Source: Lateolabrax maculatus (Eukaryota; Chordata; Actinopteri; Acropomatiformes; Lateolabracidae). From it: a stretch of 64,000 nt of DNA. Made by a program: the position numbers and the translations under genes. The stretch spans positions 992,001-1,056,000 of the forward strand of contig CM062201.1 in assembly GCA_031216445.1 (NCBI GenBank), written 5' to 3'. Under the pieces are notes generated by a model. The model worked only from the letters and a program-made list of their open reading frames with translations. It had not been told where the DNA came from and did not search any database. Below, piece by piece: positions 9,906 through 21,797 of this stretch (position 1 is its first letter; each line of letters starts with the position of its first letter).

Positions 9906-10456
9906 TATAAGTTTGTCAGTGGTTCACAATCTCCAGCTACTAGCAGTGGTCCTATACAGGTGGGTGTAGCTATGCGTTTTGCGGCTTCATCTGCTAAGTT
10001 GTTGCCTTTAGCTATCAGGGAATTCGTTTTTTGATGAGCTACGCATTTAATGATGGCTAACACTTTTGGATGGTGTATGGCTTCTAGTAAAGCTGAGATG
10101 GCAGAAATGACGACATGTGTCTCACCGTTTGTGGTTTGGGAGCTTTCGATACTGCCTCAATTTGTGAGGGCACTATAGCTCATTTAGTGCCACAGAGTTG
10201 TCTACCTAAGTATTCAACCTGTGTCTGGCAAAACTGTAATTTATTTTTACTCACCTTGTGAGCCCCCTTTTCTAAAGCCATCAGGGCTGAGACTGAGTCT
10301 TGTGCACATTGAGCTTTGGAGGTGCTACATATCAAGAGATCATCTACATATTGTAGTACTGTACTGGACACGTCTAGGTGTTGCAGGTCATTAGCCAATA
10401 CTCGACTGAATATTGAGGGACTTTCAACATAGCTCTGCGGGAGACGTGTGTACGTA
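9906..10456 (-). pseudogene. pol: ERV RT C-terminal half and RNase H remnant
   Basis: The RT part (10456-10180) includes the YVDD active-site motif, KVSKNKLQFC and EYLGRQL. It ends in frame at TAG just after a GTK. RNase H follows with a frame change near 10145 (GETHVVISA, then CVAHQKTNS and GNNLADEAAK). Much of the RT connection and the RNase H start is lost. RT sequence begins immediately at the TACT next to the CACTG transposon, so this is the other side of the interruption described for 6524-7565. Confidence 0.72.
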
Positions 10457-10469
10457 TACTCACTGTAAA
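10457..10469. repeat. Target duplication TACT plus left terminal repeat
   Basis: TACT then CACTGTAAA. The nine terminal bases are the exact reverse complement of 17856-17864. The same 13 bases occur at the corresponding place in every unit. Confidence 0.75.
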
Positions 10470-11812
10470 ATCTAATTAGTTGACCTTACTTAAAAAAAGT
10501 ATGCAAACTCGTTGCAAATTAAGCAAAGTAATCTTAAGAATAGTGAGTTAGAAAAGCTTGTTTATTTTAAGTGTGCAGTACCAAATCAAGTAGTACAACT
10601 AAAAAAAAAAAAAAAAAAGTTCATGTAACTTAATAGCCATGCTTAGTGTTAACTTAATTTTTTCATTTTGTGTGGACTGCTTGATACAAATTTAACCCCA
10701 CTTAGAATTATGATACCTACTACTTACTACTCACTCATTTTTTTTCAGTTCATTTCAGTTCAGTTAAATTAAACAAACCAATTTCCTTGAATGGGTCCTT
10801 GTCCTTCTCCCATTTCTTATCTATTTTAGCTGTTATTACCTAATAAAGGGAAAAACACCACAAACATATACTTTAAAAGAACACTCACTGGGTTTGTTCA
10901 GCTGCATTACAACATTTATTAAAAAAATAATTGCATCACTGACAGATCTAGGCTGAACAATAAATGTTCGATATTGTTACTTTTGATTCCAATTCTCCAA
11001 TATAAAATGTGTGTTTTATCACTCATGTAATAACCTTACAATAAACAATAAAATTACTGTTCTCTATCCTCTTGTCATATTTAATGTATTTTAAAGCTAG
11101 TTGTAAAATTGCTCATAGTGTGATCTATGTCTGTTAGGCTATTGTAATAACAATATGCATTAAATCTATTATTCAGCCTCAAGTGTTCTGTTCCCAAGTA
11201 TCACTTTCTTGTACATTCAAGTACAAAACAGCAGCTAAACAACAAACTTGTGGTTTGATTTGACTGTAGAACATGACATGGACATGGCAAAAATAAAACC
11301 ACATTTTTGTGAGCTAATTCTATGCATGTAACAGTCTCACAATATTAAACAGGTAAACACCTGATAATTACAGGACTTCAGTGCATGCAAAATCATTGCA
11401 TTTCTGATCAAAACTGAAAGTACAACAAATGCTTTTGTGTCCCAAAGCGAGCATCAGTCCAAGGTTTAAACCAACACAGAAAAACATCACTCCTTGGGTT
11501 TTGTATTTGTACTACATTATAACTACTATAATTAAAAGTTTTCCCAAAACACAAATGTAAACAGGTCAACCTTGCTAGGTTCCTTTCTGACAACATTATC
11601 TAACAACTCTTTGCAACACAAGGTGGCGCTATTTCCACCATTAGCATACTAGCATAACATGGTACACTTTAATAGAATTTTTTTTTTTTTTGAGATCATA
11701 AACAAGCCAGCTCAGTTGCATGAAAGCATAAAACTTTCTCTGATAACAGGAGAACATTAACTGCTGCATAATTTACAAAGTGCTATCTGACAGCTGATGG
11801 CTCTTTACTGGT
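10461..11812 (-). other. 3' non-coding part of the transposon, downstream of the cargo gene
   Basis: No credible coding signal on either strand. It holds the ACTTA-rich subterminal region, an A run of 18 (10601-10618) and a T run near 11680. The minus strand has a possible AATAAA poly(A) signal at 10915-10920, about 900 nt past the cargo stop codon. Equivalent stretches precede the cargo gene body in every other unit. Confidence 0.45.
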
Positions 11813-14100
11813 CTAACCCAGTAGACTGTTCTTCAAAGTTAACAGTTTTGGTGGGAGGTTTTCTTTCCCAGTCCAAGCATCACAGTCTGAATGAAGTTGA
11901 GTGTATTTGCCATGCATTTTGGGTAATCCAAATGCAAAGCATATGTAAGCCCAAATAACAGACAAACTGCCTGAGGCAAGTTTTTTTATATGATCCATGA
12001 TGATACCTCCCTCCAGAATGATGGCAGTGGAGATGGGCTGGAGGTCTACTGAACTTGGACCCTCATGAGGATTATCTTCACTGACAACTGTCAGCACACC
12101 GACAGTGCATTCTAGGGCCTCGTCTCTCGCTGTACCCTACAAAGACACACACACACATTCTTCAGCATGGCAATTTATGCTCTTCTAAACATTCATTTTT
12201 AATGTTGAAAGCATTTGCTAGGGAATATGGTTTTAAATATGTGTTCACACTGGATTGTTACAATATAACCAACAAAATAAATGTGGTATGATTAAACTAA
12301 AGCTATGGTCCACAAGGTCCATATATTCTTAAACAGTGACACTGACTTTTCAGCCTGGACTCCTGCTCCTTAGATTTACAATTAATTAATGTGTACAACG
12401 TTTATGTGGCAAATTTCATTTTTATTTACTGGCTGTTTAAATACCTCTCAGATTAGCTGTGGAGGAATTGCCATACAAAATACATCAATCACTGTACAAA
12501 ATGTATATTGTATATTGTGCAGATAAAATTACATCTTCTATGTCAGCACAGATATAGTTCTATTTTAATGCAGACCAAACTTTTTCTTATGTGCAAGTAC
12601 TTACAGAGCATGTCTTGAAGAATTCACTGGAGTCGTCACCAAGTAAAATAGGAATGCCTTTGAGGACAACAGAGCGAAGTACTGTCACGTCTGGTGTCTA
12701 ATGATACACAGAGAGAGAAAAGACCAGTTAACAGAGTAATTTGCAAGGCACAAGCACAAGTCAGACAGGAAATAGAATAGGTTGGGCTGGATCATCTCAT
12801 TTAGAACTTGATTGATGAACTATCACACAGATCAAAAGCAAAATTAACCTACTTACCATCCAGCTCATGTGCTGCATCAGCTCACTGAGCTTCTGGCCAA
12901 CAGTTCCCCTTCTTGTTTTGAAAAGTTCAATGAAACGTGGGGTATACTGGTCCAGAGCCTCAAAGAAGTCTCCCTCAAGATTCTTACTTGCGATTCTGTT
13001 GAACTCAGCAAACACCTGAAAAGTAGAGAGAGGGGTGGGTAGGGATGGAGAGATGGCAGAAGTGTTAACATTCCAACAAGTGTGTTTGGATTTCTAGCCA
13101 CACACCTTGAATTTCTTTTTGATAGGCATTATTTTATTGGTTGAGAACAAAAATAGTTTACCTGTCTGTGAAGAGTGCTGGCCATCGTTCAACAATGTTC
13201 TGTACAGCAGGTTCCTTTTCTACAATTTCTTGTCTGCGTAGTGGGAATGATTGGTCCATCATTTGTGAGATGAGAGTGCCATTGGGTTGTTTCTTCTTCA
13301 TTTCTTCCACGAGAACCTTTCTGGCATTTTCAAGGCTTGTTTCATCATGTCCTTCAGGTAAGTTAGGTAGGTAGTTTGCTTCACCTCTTTTTGGCCGTTT
13401 GATATTCTTGCTTGAGGATTCTCTTTCTGGGTTGCCTTTACTTCTTTTGCCTCCATTGATTGCTACATCCTCACATCCAGCTTTTTGAAGCTTTGTGCGA
13501 TAATTTAAGGCTGTTTTTCCAGCCATACCATCTGTGTGGTCCAGGCTCAGTGAGGCAGGGGTGTTTGCTAATTAGTGCTTTTGCAACACTGCTGAAGTCA
13601 TCATCTTTAGGGTAAGCCTTGAAACTGTACATCGTCTCAGCAAGCTTTTCTAGTATGTCATGCTTCATATCTCGTGGTAGAGTCATACGTGTTCCATCCT
13701 TCATAAAGGCAAGATCTGCCTGTCTGAGTCTATAGTCAACATCAACTGAGAAATTGGGTATGTCAAAGAAATCTGGCCACTGTTGTCTTAGCGATGGTGA
13801 TGCTCTTCCTGTCGACAGGATCTCAGTGTCTGCTGTGCTGCACTCAGTGTCTGATGTTGTGGTGGGTGATGACAATGCGGTTAAATGGAGAGTCACAAGA
13901 GGGATGATTTTGAGCGTAGCTCTTTCAGGTAAATCAGTTATTTCAGTCAAATTGCAGAGGGCATTATGGAAGTCTTGATCTTCATACTGCAGTTTAAAGT
14001 CATACTGCAGTGACAGTTTATCTACCAGTTGCACTTTTAATTCTTCAATAGACTGTGGTCTCTCATTTAAAGTCAACTTCCTGATATCATCTTCAGCGAT
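11813..14100 (-). pseudogene. SAMD3-like cargo gene, U2 copy
   Basis: Exon blocks at 14100-13162, 13015-12857, 12697-12605 and 12136-11813, with the same splice signals and frame break near 13504. Carries PERESS (Arg) as in U1. Confidence 0.64.
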
Positions 14101-14579
14101 GATGAGTAGAGCAAGCTGAATGGAATGAAGAGAGGAGCGATATTTAGGGTGTAGATTTCCAAGTACCCAGTAGATGGCAGCTTGTGTTTCTTTCTGGAGG
14201 TTCCCAAGGGCTTAGCCACCTCAAAATCATCTATGTACAAGAAAAGAGCAATCCTGAATTCTTCCTCTGTCAAGAGAGAATTGTCTTTAAACCGGTAACC
14301 ATCCCTGTGAGATCTGTATCCTTGTGACAAATTTGTCTCAGATGACATGGCCTTATCTAAAATTTCTCCATTGTTTAGTAATGTCTGCAGCATTTTTAGT
14401 ATGGGGATATACACAACTGTCTGCCTGTCATTTTTTAGGACAAACTCAATAGGCGTCATCACTGAGAATTCTTTTCAAATGTATGATGTTCGCTTGCTAG
14501 TGGTTGACAATGACCCCCTAGTAGAAGTGAATTTCAGGAATACATTATTCTCAGTAAATACTTTAGCTATCTCACTCAC
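14101..14579 (-). pseudogene. Truncated transposase core, U2 copy
   Basis: Same stops (14580-14582, 14475-14477) and the same frame change near 14179 as U1; no private change seen. Confidence 0.64.
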
Positions 14580-15356
14580 TTAAGAGTCCTCAACATCTCC
14601 ACAATGTTGATTTAGTATTTTTCCAACCGAGGTATGTAACAATGGCTGTGAAAGCACATAAATTTGGTTGATCTGCTCTATAACTTCTTGCAGGGCATTT
14701 TCAGAGATGTTAAGAATCGATGACATTTTCAGAAAAACAGCAGCTACATTATGTTCCAACTGACTCTCCAAGTCTCCCACATCTTCATTGAGCTCAGTAA
14801 CCTCAAACTCAACCTGATCAGTTTCAGGGGCACTATCCTCAGGTTGAATATTTATATTAGGTGGAGGTACCTCAAGTACATTATGTGACACAATTTCAGG
14901 TTTGAATGCCATCTTATTGTGGTCTTGATGTTCTTTGCTTTTATGTGCATTAAAGGTTGAATAAACATTGCTCTGAAAGCTACAGCCTTGATATGGACAG
15001 GAAACCTTTTGCTTCAGCTTCAAATGTCTTCGTAAATGGGTAAAAAAGTCAGCTCCAGTGCAAGGCTCCACAAAGTCACACAGCTGACAATGGAAAGCAG
15101 TTTCACCCACGTTCCCCAGGTCCTTTTGAGTGTGCCATGTTGATAAGTGGACTTTGAGTGCATTGAAAGATTTAAATGTGCACAGGCACTCCTTATAAAG
15201 GCACGGTAGTGGTGATATTCGAGTGTGGCACCCGTGTTTTAAGCGGTAATGCTTAAGTAAGAAGCACCTCTTTTCAGCACAAAATGTGCAGTACTTACAC
15301 AACCACTGCATAGGAAGTTTTTTGTCTTCTTGAAAAATCTGAAAAGAAAAGATCAT
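14580..15356 (-). CDS. C2H2 zinc-finger transposase N-terminus, U2 copy
   Basis: Translation identical to the U1 copy. Exon start by acceptor is about 15338. This copy lies inside the complete transposon. Confidence 0.7.
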   Translation of the reverse strand: MIFSFQIFQEDKKLPMQWLCKYCTFCAEKRCFLLKHYRLKHGCHTRISPLPCLYKECLCTFKSFNALKVHLSTWHTQKDLGNVGETAFHCQLCDFVEPCTGADFFTHLRRHLKLKQKVSCPYQGCSFQSNVYSTFNAHKSKEHQDHNKMAFKPEIVSHNVLEVPPPNINIQPEDSAPETDQVEFEVTELNEDVGDLESQLEHNVAAVFLKMSSILNISENALQEVIEQINQIYVLSQPLLHTSVGKILNQHCGDVEDS

Positions 15357-15562
15357 TTTAGCATCAAGCCCGGCAAAATAGAAACAAAAAACAAAAACAC
15401 TAACATGCAGTATCAGACTTGAAATACCAGAGCAACAGAAAAAAACTAAATCCTTGCAAAAATCTATCTAATTATCAAGCTTTTAATCATTTCACTTCTT
15501 TAAGACAAGAACAGCTACCAAATGAACACAGCAGTACAAAAGGTAAATGGTAAATGACTCAC

Positions 15563-15609
15563 TTATGTGGTATCAAGGGAACTGTGGATTGATCACCATC
15601 TGCCTGAGC
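15563..15609 (-). other. Possible small 5' exon, U2 copy
   Basis: Same acceptor and donor motifs as at 4222-4268. Confidence 0.28.
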
Positions 15610-16007
15610 CTGGAAGGGGACAGTTAAGAAGAATACAACAATTTAACACAACCAAAGCTCACCACAACTCATAAACATCTTGTTTCCAGTACAAGTGAAA
15701 ACTGTAACATAGGCCTATTACCCACAAAGACAGTATTGTAATGTACATATTCTAGACAACATAACCTTAAAGAATAACTTAGGCCACTGAGTATGCCAGC
15801 AATGGTAACAGGCTATGATAAAAAGACAGACAGGGAGACCCTTTTGTCTGTCCCAAATCTGATCTGCGGGCTCTCACTGCACTCCTCGTGTGATCAGACA
15901 AGCACTGCGCAAGTAAACAGTGTGCGGCATAGACATATAAAGAGTAGACGCCGCATCGACCGCTACTGCCTATTGGCGCTGACGAGACGTGGGGCCGCCA
16001 TCTTGGA

Positions 16008-16490
16008 CCGGTCACCCGCTCCACTCAGTGTAATCTGTCTGCAGGTACAATGAAGTGTCAATGCATTTAATTAATCATAACTCTGAATACTAAACTGATT
16101 TTCACGGGATTTTTTTCTGCAAACGTCATACATGTAGGCATGATACCGGACACATGATTCGGCGTATTTTAATATACATAATAGGCATAACGGTAATAGA
16201 ATATTCTGGTATGTGATATATGCTATGTATGATATAATATAATACACACACACACACATATATATAAAAACACTAATATATGATAGAGAAGCAGAAGCAG
16301 ATTGTGTACTACTCAGCTATTTTAATAAGTTGAAAAATGAAGAAACAATACAACATTATACATCAATATAAGATAAAACACAATAGACAGAAGTTAGATC
16401 TCAGAAAAAATGAATATGTATATCTACATATATATAAAAAAAAATGAAAATCTATATCTATCTATCTATCTCTCTCTCCCTATATATCTG

Positions 16491-16540
<50 letters not shown>

Positions 16541-16667
16541 CATGTGTGACGTTTGCATTAAACAATCCCGTGAAAATCAGTTTAGTATTCAGAGTTATGA
16601 TTGATTAAACACGCTGACAGTTCATTGATCCTGCAGAATGATCACACTGAGTGGAGCGGGTGACCGG
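16008..16667. repeat. Inverted-repeat element with AT tract, U2 copy
   Basis: Arms 16008-16136 and 16539-16667; AT run of the same length as in U1. Confidence 0.6.
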
Positions 16668-16840
16668 CTCATTGGGCGCGCTAAACGTGGTAACCATGGA
16701 AACGACACAGCTACAAATATGACTAGTGTTAAGTGAGGAGGGTTAAATAAAATAACATTAAGTTAGCATAGTCCTAACTTAACAGCCGAGCGTAAAATAA
16801 AATGATACATCCAGACTTGTTCTGATGTTCTGCCATGTGA

Positions 16841-17331
16841 ATGCCCTCCTGCTCATGGAAACTCACAAACCGCCGGGATCAGTCTCTCATCGTGAGTGAG
16901 TACTCATAGATGACTGGCCTCAGAAAAAAAAATCAACTCCGACAGCGGGTGTGCGCGTGCACGTGACGAGCACGCCCGCGACCGCTACACTAAAGTTTCT
17001 CCTCAACTTTAACGTGACAAAAGTAAGACACGTTATGTCCATAATATAGTTCAGCTAGCTCAGAGCTATATAGCTCTGAGGCAGCGTTAGCCGACATTAC
17101 AACACACATCATTACTAGCAAGCACGAAAAATATGGCGCTTACTTACAGAAAGAAAACGGTCTAAACAAGGGTAAAATATTACTCACCAAATGAGTGTGC
17201 CAAGCACAAGAATGCTGAAAATAACCTTAACGAGTGCTGTTGCAGGGATTAGGTCCAGCTCCTCGTCCGTTGCGGGTGTGTTGTTGACATACCGTCAGGC
17301 GTAGAGAGGACGGAGTTGCGCATGCCCACAG
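16841..17331 (-). promoter_or_regulatory. Putative promoter/first exon, U2 copy
   Basis: Same CpG-rich block and gtgagt donor (about 17188/17187). This is the only complete promoter-to-stop arrangement in the window apart from U8 and the portion seen in U1. Confidence 0.35.
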
Positions 17332-17371
17332 GTCGGGAAAAAAAAAAAAAAAGCCGGCGAAGTTTTCAAAT

Positions 17372-17691
17372 CGAAGCAAAAGTACTAATACCACTCCGTG
17401 AAACTACTCTTTTACAATACAGCTCCTGCAGTGAAAATTTCAATTAAGTAAAAAACATATAACCACAAAAAGAAATACTTAAAATATTAAAATTAAAAGT
17501 AGCATACTACTGATTATTATTATATATCGCGTATGTATTATTACATATGCAGTGATGTAAAAAGTACAATATTTCCCTCTGAAATGTAGTGGAGTAAAAG
17601 TAGACAGTAATATGAAAAAAAAAGTAAAGTACTTAAAGTACTTTGTACTTAAGTGCAGTATTGAGTAAATGTACTTGTAAAAGCACAATTA
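17372..17691. mobile_element. hAT-like short element, U2 copy
   Basis: Same motif series as 6031-6350, just inside the right transposon end at 17864. Confidence 0.5.
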
Positions 17692-17855
17692 TCGAAAACA
17701 TACTTTTTCTAAATTAATCCAGTTCAAGTAGACTGAGCTGGTGAGATTTTTCAACCACAAATTACAAGTAACTTACTAAAAGTAAGTGTTAATAGCAATT
17801 TGATAAAAACTGATTTAAGTCAATTTACTATTTTTAATTAAATACTATGTTTGCA

Positions 17856-17868
17856 TTTACAGTGTACT
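17856..17868. repeat. Right terminal repeat plus target duplication TACT
   Basis: TTTACAGTG then TACT, mirroring the left end. RT-coding sequence resumes immediately outside. Confidence 0.75.
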
Positions 17869-18906
17869 GCTGTCCTTGATATGTAAAAGCAAACAGATAC
17901 TGTGAATCTGGGTGTAATGGCACACTAACAAATGCTGTGTACCAACAGGCGTCATGTGGGATATTAGAAAGCAAAGTATGTGGGTCTGGAACCACAGGTA
18001 CTTCTGCATCTACAGTGGAATTAATGGCGCACAAATCATGCACCAGTTTTACCAGAGTTTATTTTGTTTTATTGGACAAGTTGGTGTATTACACAGACTT
18101 TTTGTTGGTTTTAACACACCTGCTGCTACCAAGCCCTTGATGGTGGGTCTTATACCTGCTATTTGGTGTGGTTTCATGGGATATTGTTTTTGGTATGGCA
18201 ACACAATGCCCTCTTTTGCTTTGATGTGAACTGGCTGTGCTGACCTAACTAGCCCTACATCTGTTTTATGATGTGACCATAACTCATGTGGTATCTGATG
18301 TAGTAGCACACTATGTTCTTCTGAGAGTGGCAGTTGAGTAGGGAATCTCTGACTTAGTAGCACTTGGGCTCTTGTTCCTTTGTCATATGCTCGCAGAAAT
18401 ATTTTCACATATTGTCCATCGGAGGATGACTGCACATGCGTGTTCTGAGTTGGTTTCCATACAGTCACTTGTAGTGCTGCCTTCACCATCGGTCCTAGGT
18501 CACGTGATTCATGTCCATTAGCTATCAGGAGTGTAACATGTGGGACGGAGCTGGTGACTTGAAACCAGGGACGTAGTTCTGGTGGTAGAGTAACTGCTGC
18601 TGCTGGTCCTTGTGGTCCAACATACAGGTCTTGACATATTACAGATAATATTTTGCCTGTAATCAACTCTGTCCAGCATTCTTTGTAGTCAGTATGTTGC
18701 TGAGTCTCATCATACATCAGAATGCAGTGCAGCGGCAGTCGTGGTTCTTGTGCTGTGGGCAGTTCTTTCTGTATCCAGGCTTTTCACACACTCCATTGGT
18801 GTGCAAGTTCTGAGTCAGCTGGCCATTGGATCCAGTATACTGCAGGCTGCACATATGTGAGTGTCTTTTGTCTTTCTCTTCGTCTGCCAGTGTGCTCTAA
18901 GTCTTA
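17865..18906 (-). pseudogene. pol: ERV protease-linker and RT N-terminal remnant, U2 copy
   Basis: Frames 18717-18049 and 18043-17834, with the same break between them as in U1. The second frame runs 31 bases past the ERV into the transposon end. Confidence 0.72.
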
Positions 18907-18915
18907 CAGTATCTC

Positions 18916-19544
18916 TTGCTGGAACATTTGAAGCAGGCTGGTATGTGGGATATCTCCAGTGAAGTGTTAAAGATATCTGTGAACACCAGAGACAGCTGGT
19001 CAGCACAGTGCTTCAGGGTGGATGGAGAGACAGAGTCTGGCCCGGCTGCTTTGTGGAGGTTCTGTCTCTTGTATTGTCTGTTAACATCCCTCTCCAGGAT
19101 TGAGAGAGGTGTCACTGTGGACGGGAAGGGGGCCTCTGAGGTTTGAAGTTGTGGAGAGGCCCAGGCCCCTGCAGTGGTGGGAGAGGTGAAGCTGGTGGCC
19201 TGGGGCTGGTGGATGGAGTCCCAGGGGATTGTGTCTGGACTGTCCCATTGTCTTTCGAAACGACAGTAGAACTTGTTCAGATTGTTGGACAGGCGCAAGT
19301 CGTTAGCAGAGTGGGGGGCTCTGGGTTTGTAATGGGTGAGCTCTCTGAGCCCCTTCCAGACAGAAGCAGAGTCCTTGGCTGAGAACTGGTGTTGGAGTTT
19401 CTCAGAATACAGTCGTTTAGCTCCCCTCACCTCCTTGCTAAACCTGTACTTTGCCTCTTTGAACCTGCTTCTGTCTCCACTCCTAAATGCTTCCTCCTTT
19501 TGCGACCTTAGCTGTCTGAGACGGGTTGGCTGTGTTGTATCTTC
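18916..19544 (-). pseudogene. L2-type LINE fragment, U2 copy
   Basis: Translation identical to U1 (frame 19697-18897). Confidence 0.75.
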
Positions 19545-19980
19545 TGTAGCGATGATGTGATGATGATGAAGGAATCTCCGCTGACACCGACTTAGTTGTA
19601 TAAAAAGGTTTATTACAAAAAGTACAGCGTCAAAACAAGCACCATGGATTGCCTGTGAGAAGATCCGAAGCCAATGTGAATCTCCCCCGTTTTCCACTCA
19701 AACTACACCTTTTAAAGCCTCATGGTATAGCTAATGTGTGGTGACAAGATAGGCTCAGAGCCAACCTCATAACCATACATGGCTATTTTACAGAAAGGGA
19801 AGGTGGAACCTATAGTTCAGGTTGAAACTGATCTCATCTCTTTGGAACTTTAGGAAAACAACCCCCAAGGGGCACCCATCTATGAAAGTAGCCAGACCTT
19901 GGACATAGGCTTATCTAAACATTTCCCACACAAGTATCTAAACATTGGATCCACACAAGTATCTAAACATTGGACACACA
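19545..19980 (-). repeat. ERV LTR, U2 copy
   Basis: TATA-like site near 19708-19717 and AATAAA at 19609-19614 on the minus strand. Confidence 0.55.
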
Positions 19981-20285
19981 TGGGAGAGACATCTCTCAGC
20001 TCAGACACCTCATTTTACTTAAATTTGGGTCAATTTGGTTGCTTCTTCAGCTGTCATGGTTTGGTGTAGGTTTATCTATGTGCATTGATTTCGTGAACAT
20101 TGTACCACTACCATCACTGTCCCTTCTTTTAGGCATTGTCTGTGAACCACATGCGTGTCTATTTTTATGCCTTCTGGTCCTAATGTCAATGTTTGATTGT
20201 ATTGAGCTGACTTTATATACGTGAGTGTGATTACGTTGTTTACTGGTACTCCTCCTCTCAGCCAGTCTCTGTGATCATCTTTGTC

Positions 20286-21224
20286 CTTGGATCTTGAAGC
20301 TGTCTATCTTCCAGTTGGGAGGCTTCACCGTCCCTTTCTGGATCGTGCTGTGCCCTTGCTGTCTCACCTGGATCCCTCGCTCTGCAGCAATGGTTTAAAT
20401 GGAACCAACATTTCTTACCCTCTACTTTCAGCGCAGTTGGGGTAGTTAGGATAACCTTAAAGGGTCCTTCTCACCTTGGTTGGTCCCACTTTCGTTTGAA
20501 CACCTTTACGTAGACCCAGTCTCCAGGTTCAACTCTCCTTAGCTGCTCTGGAATGTCAGCGTCTCTGTCCTCAGACACAGCTTTTACCTGTTGGAGCACA
20601 GCTTTGTGTATTTGCGTTAGGTGTCGTAGGTAGCATGTTAGTTCTCGTTCACATTGCTCGCATACGGCCCTCTACAAAAGGGAACCGGCATCGGTCTCCC
20701 TGTAAGTGCCTTGTGTGGTATTAGATGTGTTAGTCTCTTAGCTTAGTGTTAGTGTTAGTTAGTGTTCGTATAGCCATCAAAGCGAGTGGCAATGCATCTA
20801 CCCAATTGATTTTATACTGACTGTCTGCTCTAATTTTTGCAAGTTTTGCTTTTAGCATGCCATTTGCCCTTTCCACTACTCTCTGTGACTGTGGGTGATA
20901 CACACATCTGAACTTCTGTTTGATTCCTAGCATTTTTAGGGCTTTTTTTATTGTCTCAGCTACAAACGCAGGTCGGAAAAATGGTGACCACCAGACTGCT
21001 TGAAGGCGTCTCAACACCTCCCCACTTGTGCAATGGTCCTGACCATGCGCACTACGTGTAGCAACCTGTACCAAAGATGTTGGGAGGACAATATGTCCAT
21101 GTGCACTTCGCCATAGCCCATGTGATGGACCTTCTTCAGTGATTATACTTGCCCCCCTTTTTGCCCATACAGAATGTGCATATGGACTTGCCTGATGTTG
21201 TGCTGCTATTATATAGCAGCACAT
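20286..21224 (-). pseudogene. pol: ERV integrase remnant, U2 copy
   Basis: Main frame 21224-20730; same core deletion, and the in-frame TGA in the C-terminal domain at 20471-20473. Confidence 0.72.
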
Positions 21225-21246
21225 ATATATAGCTCATATATATATA

Positions 21247-21797
21247 TATAAGTTTGTCAGTGGTTCACAATCTCCAGCTACTAGCAGTGGTCCTATACAG
21301 GTGGGTGTAGCTATGCGTTTTGCGGCTTCATCTGCTAAGTTGTTGCCTTTAGCTATCAGGGAATTCGTTTTTTGATGAGCTACGCATTTAATGATGGCTA
21401 ACACTTTTGGATGGTGTATGGCTTCTAGTAAAGCTGAGATGGCAGAAATGACGACATGTGTCTCACCGTTTGTGGTTTGGGAGCTTTCGATACTGCCTCA
21501 ATTTGTGAGGGCACTATAGCTCATTTAGTGCCACAGAGTTGTCTACCTAAGTATTCAACCTGTGTCTGGCAAAACTGTAATTTATTTTTACTCACCTTGT
21601 GAGCCCCCTTTTCTAAAGCCATCAGGGCTGAGACTGAGTCTTGTGCACATTGAGCTTTGGAGGTGCTACATATCAAGAGATCATCTACATATTGTAGTAC
21701 TGTACTGGACACGTCTAGGTGTTGCAGGTCATTAGCCAATACTCGACTGAATATTGAGGGACTTTCAACATAGCTCTGCGGGAGACGTGTGTACGTA
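21247..21797 (-). pseudogene. pol: ERV RT C-terminal half and RNase H, U2 copy
   Basis: YVDD-containing frame 21739-21521, then RNase H. It abuts the left end of the next transposon copy at 21802. Confidence 0.72.

Larger units (their letters stand above)
1..11342. repeat. Tandem unit U1, long form (11,342 bp)
   Basis: The sequence starting tattaaacag at base 1 recurs at 11343 and continues in register to the end of U2. Order along the plus axis: 3' end of the cargo gene, transposase part, inverted-repeat element, putative promoter, hAT-like element, right transposon end (6523), RT start, L2, LTR, integrase, RNase H, RT end, left transposon end (10461). The phase-zero point is arbitrary. The real duplication joint is more likely near 7570. 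Confidence 0.95.
10461..17864 (-). mobile_element. Complete CACTG-ended DNA transposon (CMC/EnSpm-like), 7,404 bp
   Basis: The left end reads CACTGTAAA and the right end TTTACAGTG, a 9-bp perfect terminal inverted repeat. TACT sits immediately outside both ends (10457-10460 and 17865-17868), consistent with a 4-bp target duplication. Outside that, both flanks are retroviral RT sequence, so the element interrupts an ERV. Inside, minus-strand sequence encodes C2H2 fingers and the beginning of a CACTA-type transposase, which matches the terminal motif. Subterminal DNA on both sides is rich in ACTTA/TAAGT repeats, as expected for this group. A 4-bp duplication fits the Chapaev branch of CMC better than classical 3-bp CACTA, so the exact family is open. 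The transposase is broken, so this copy is not autonomous. Confidence 0.78.
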
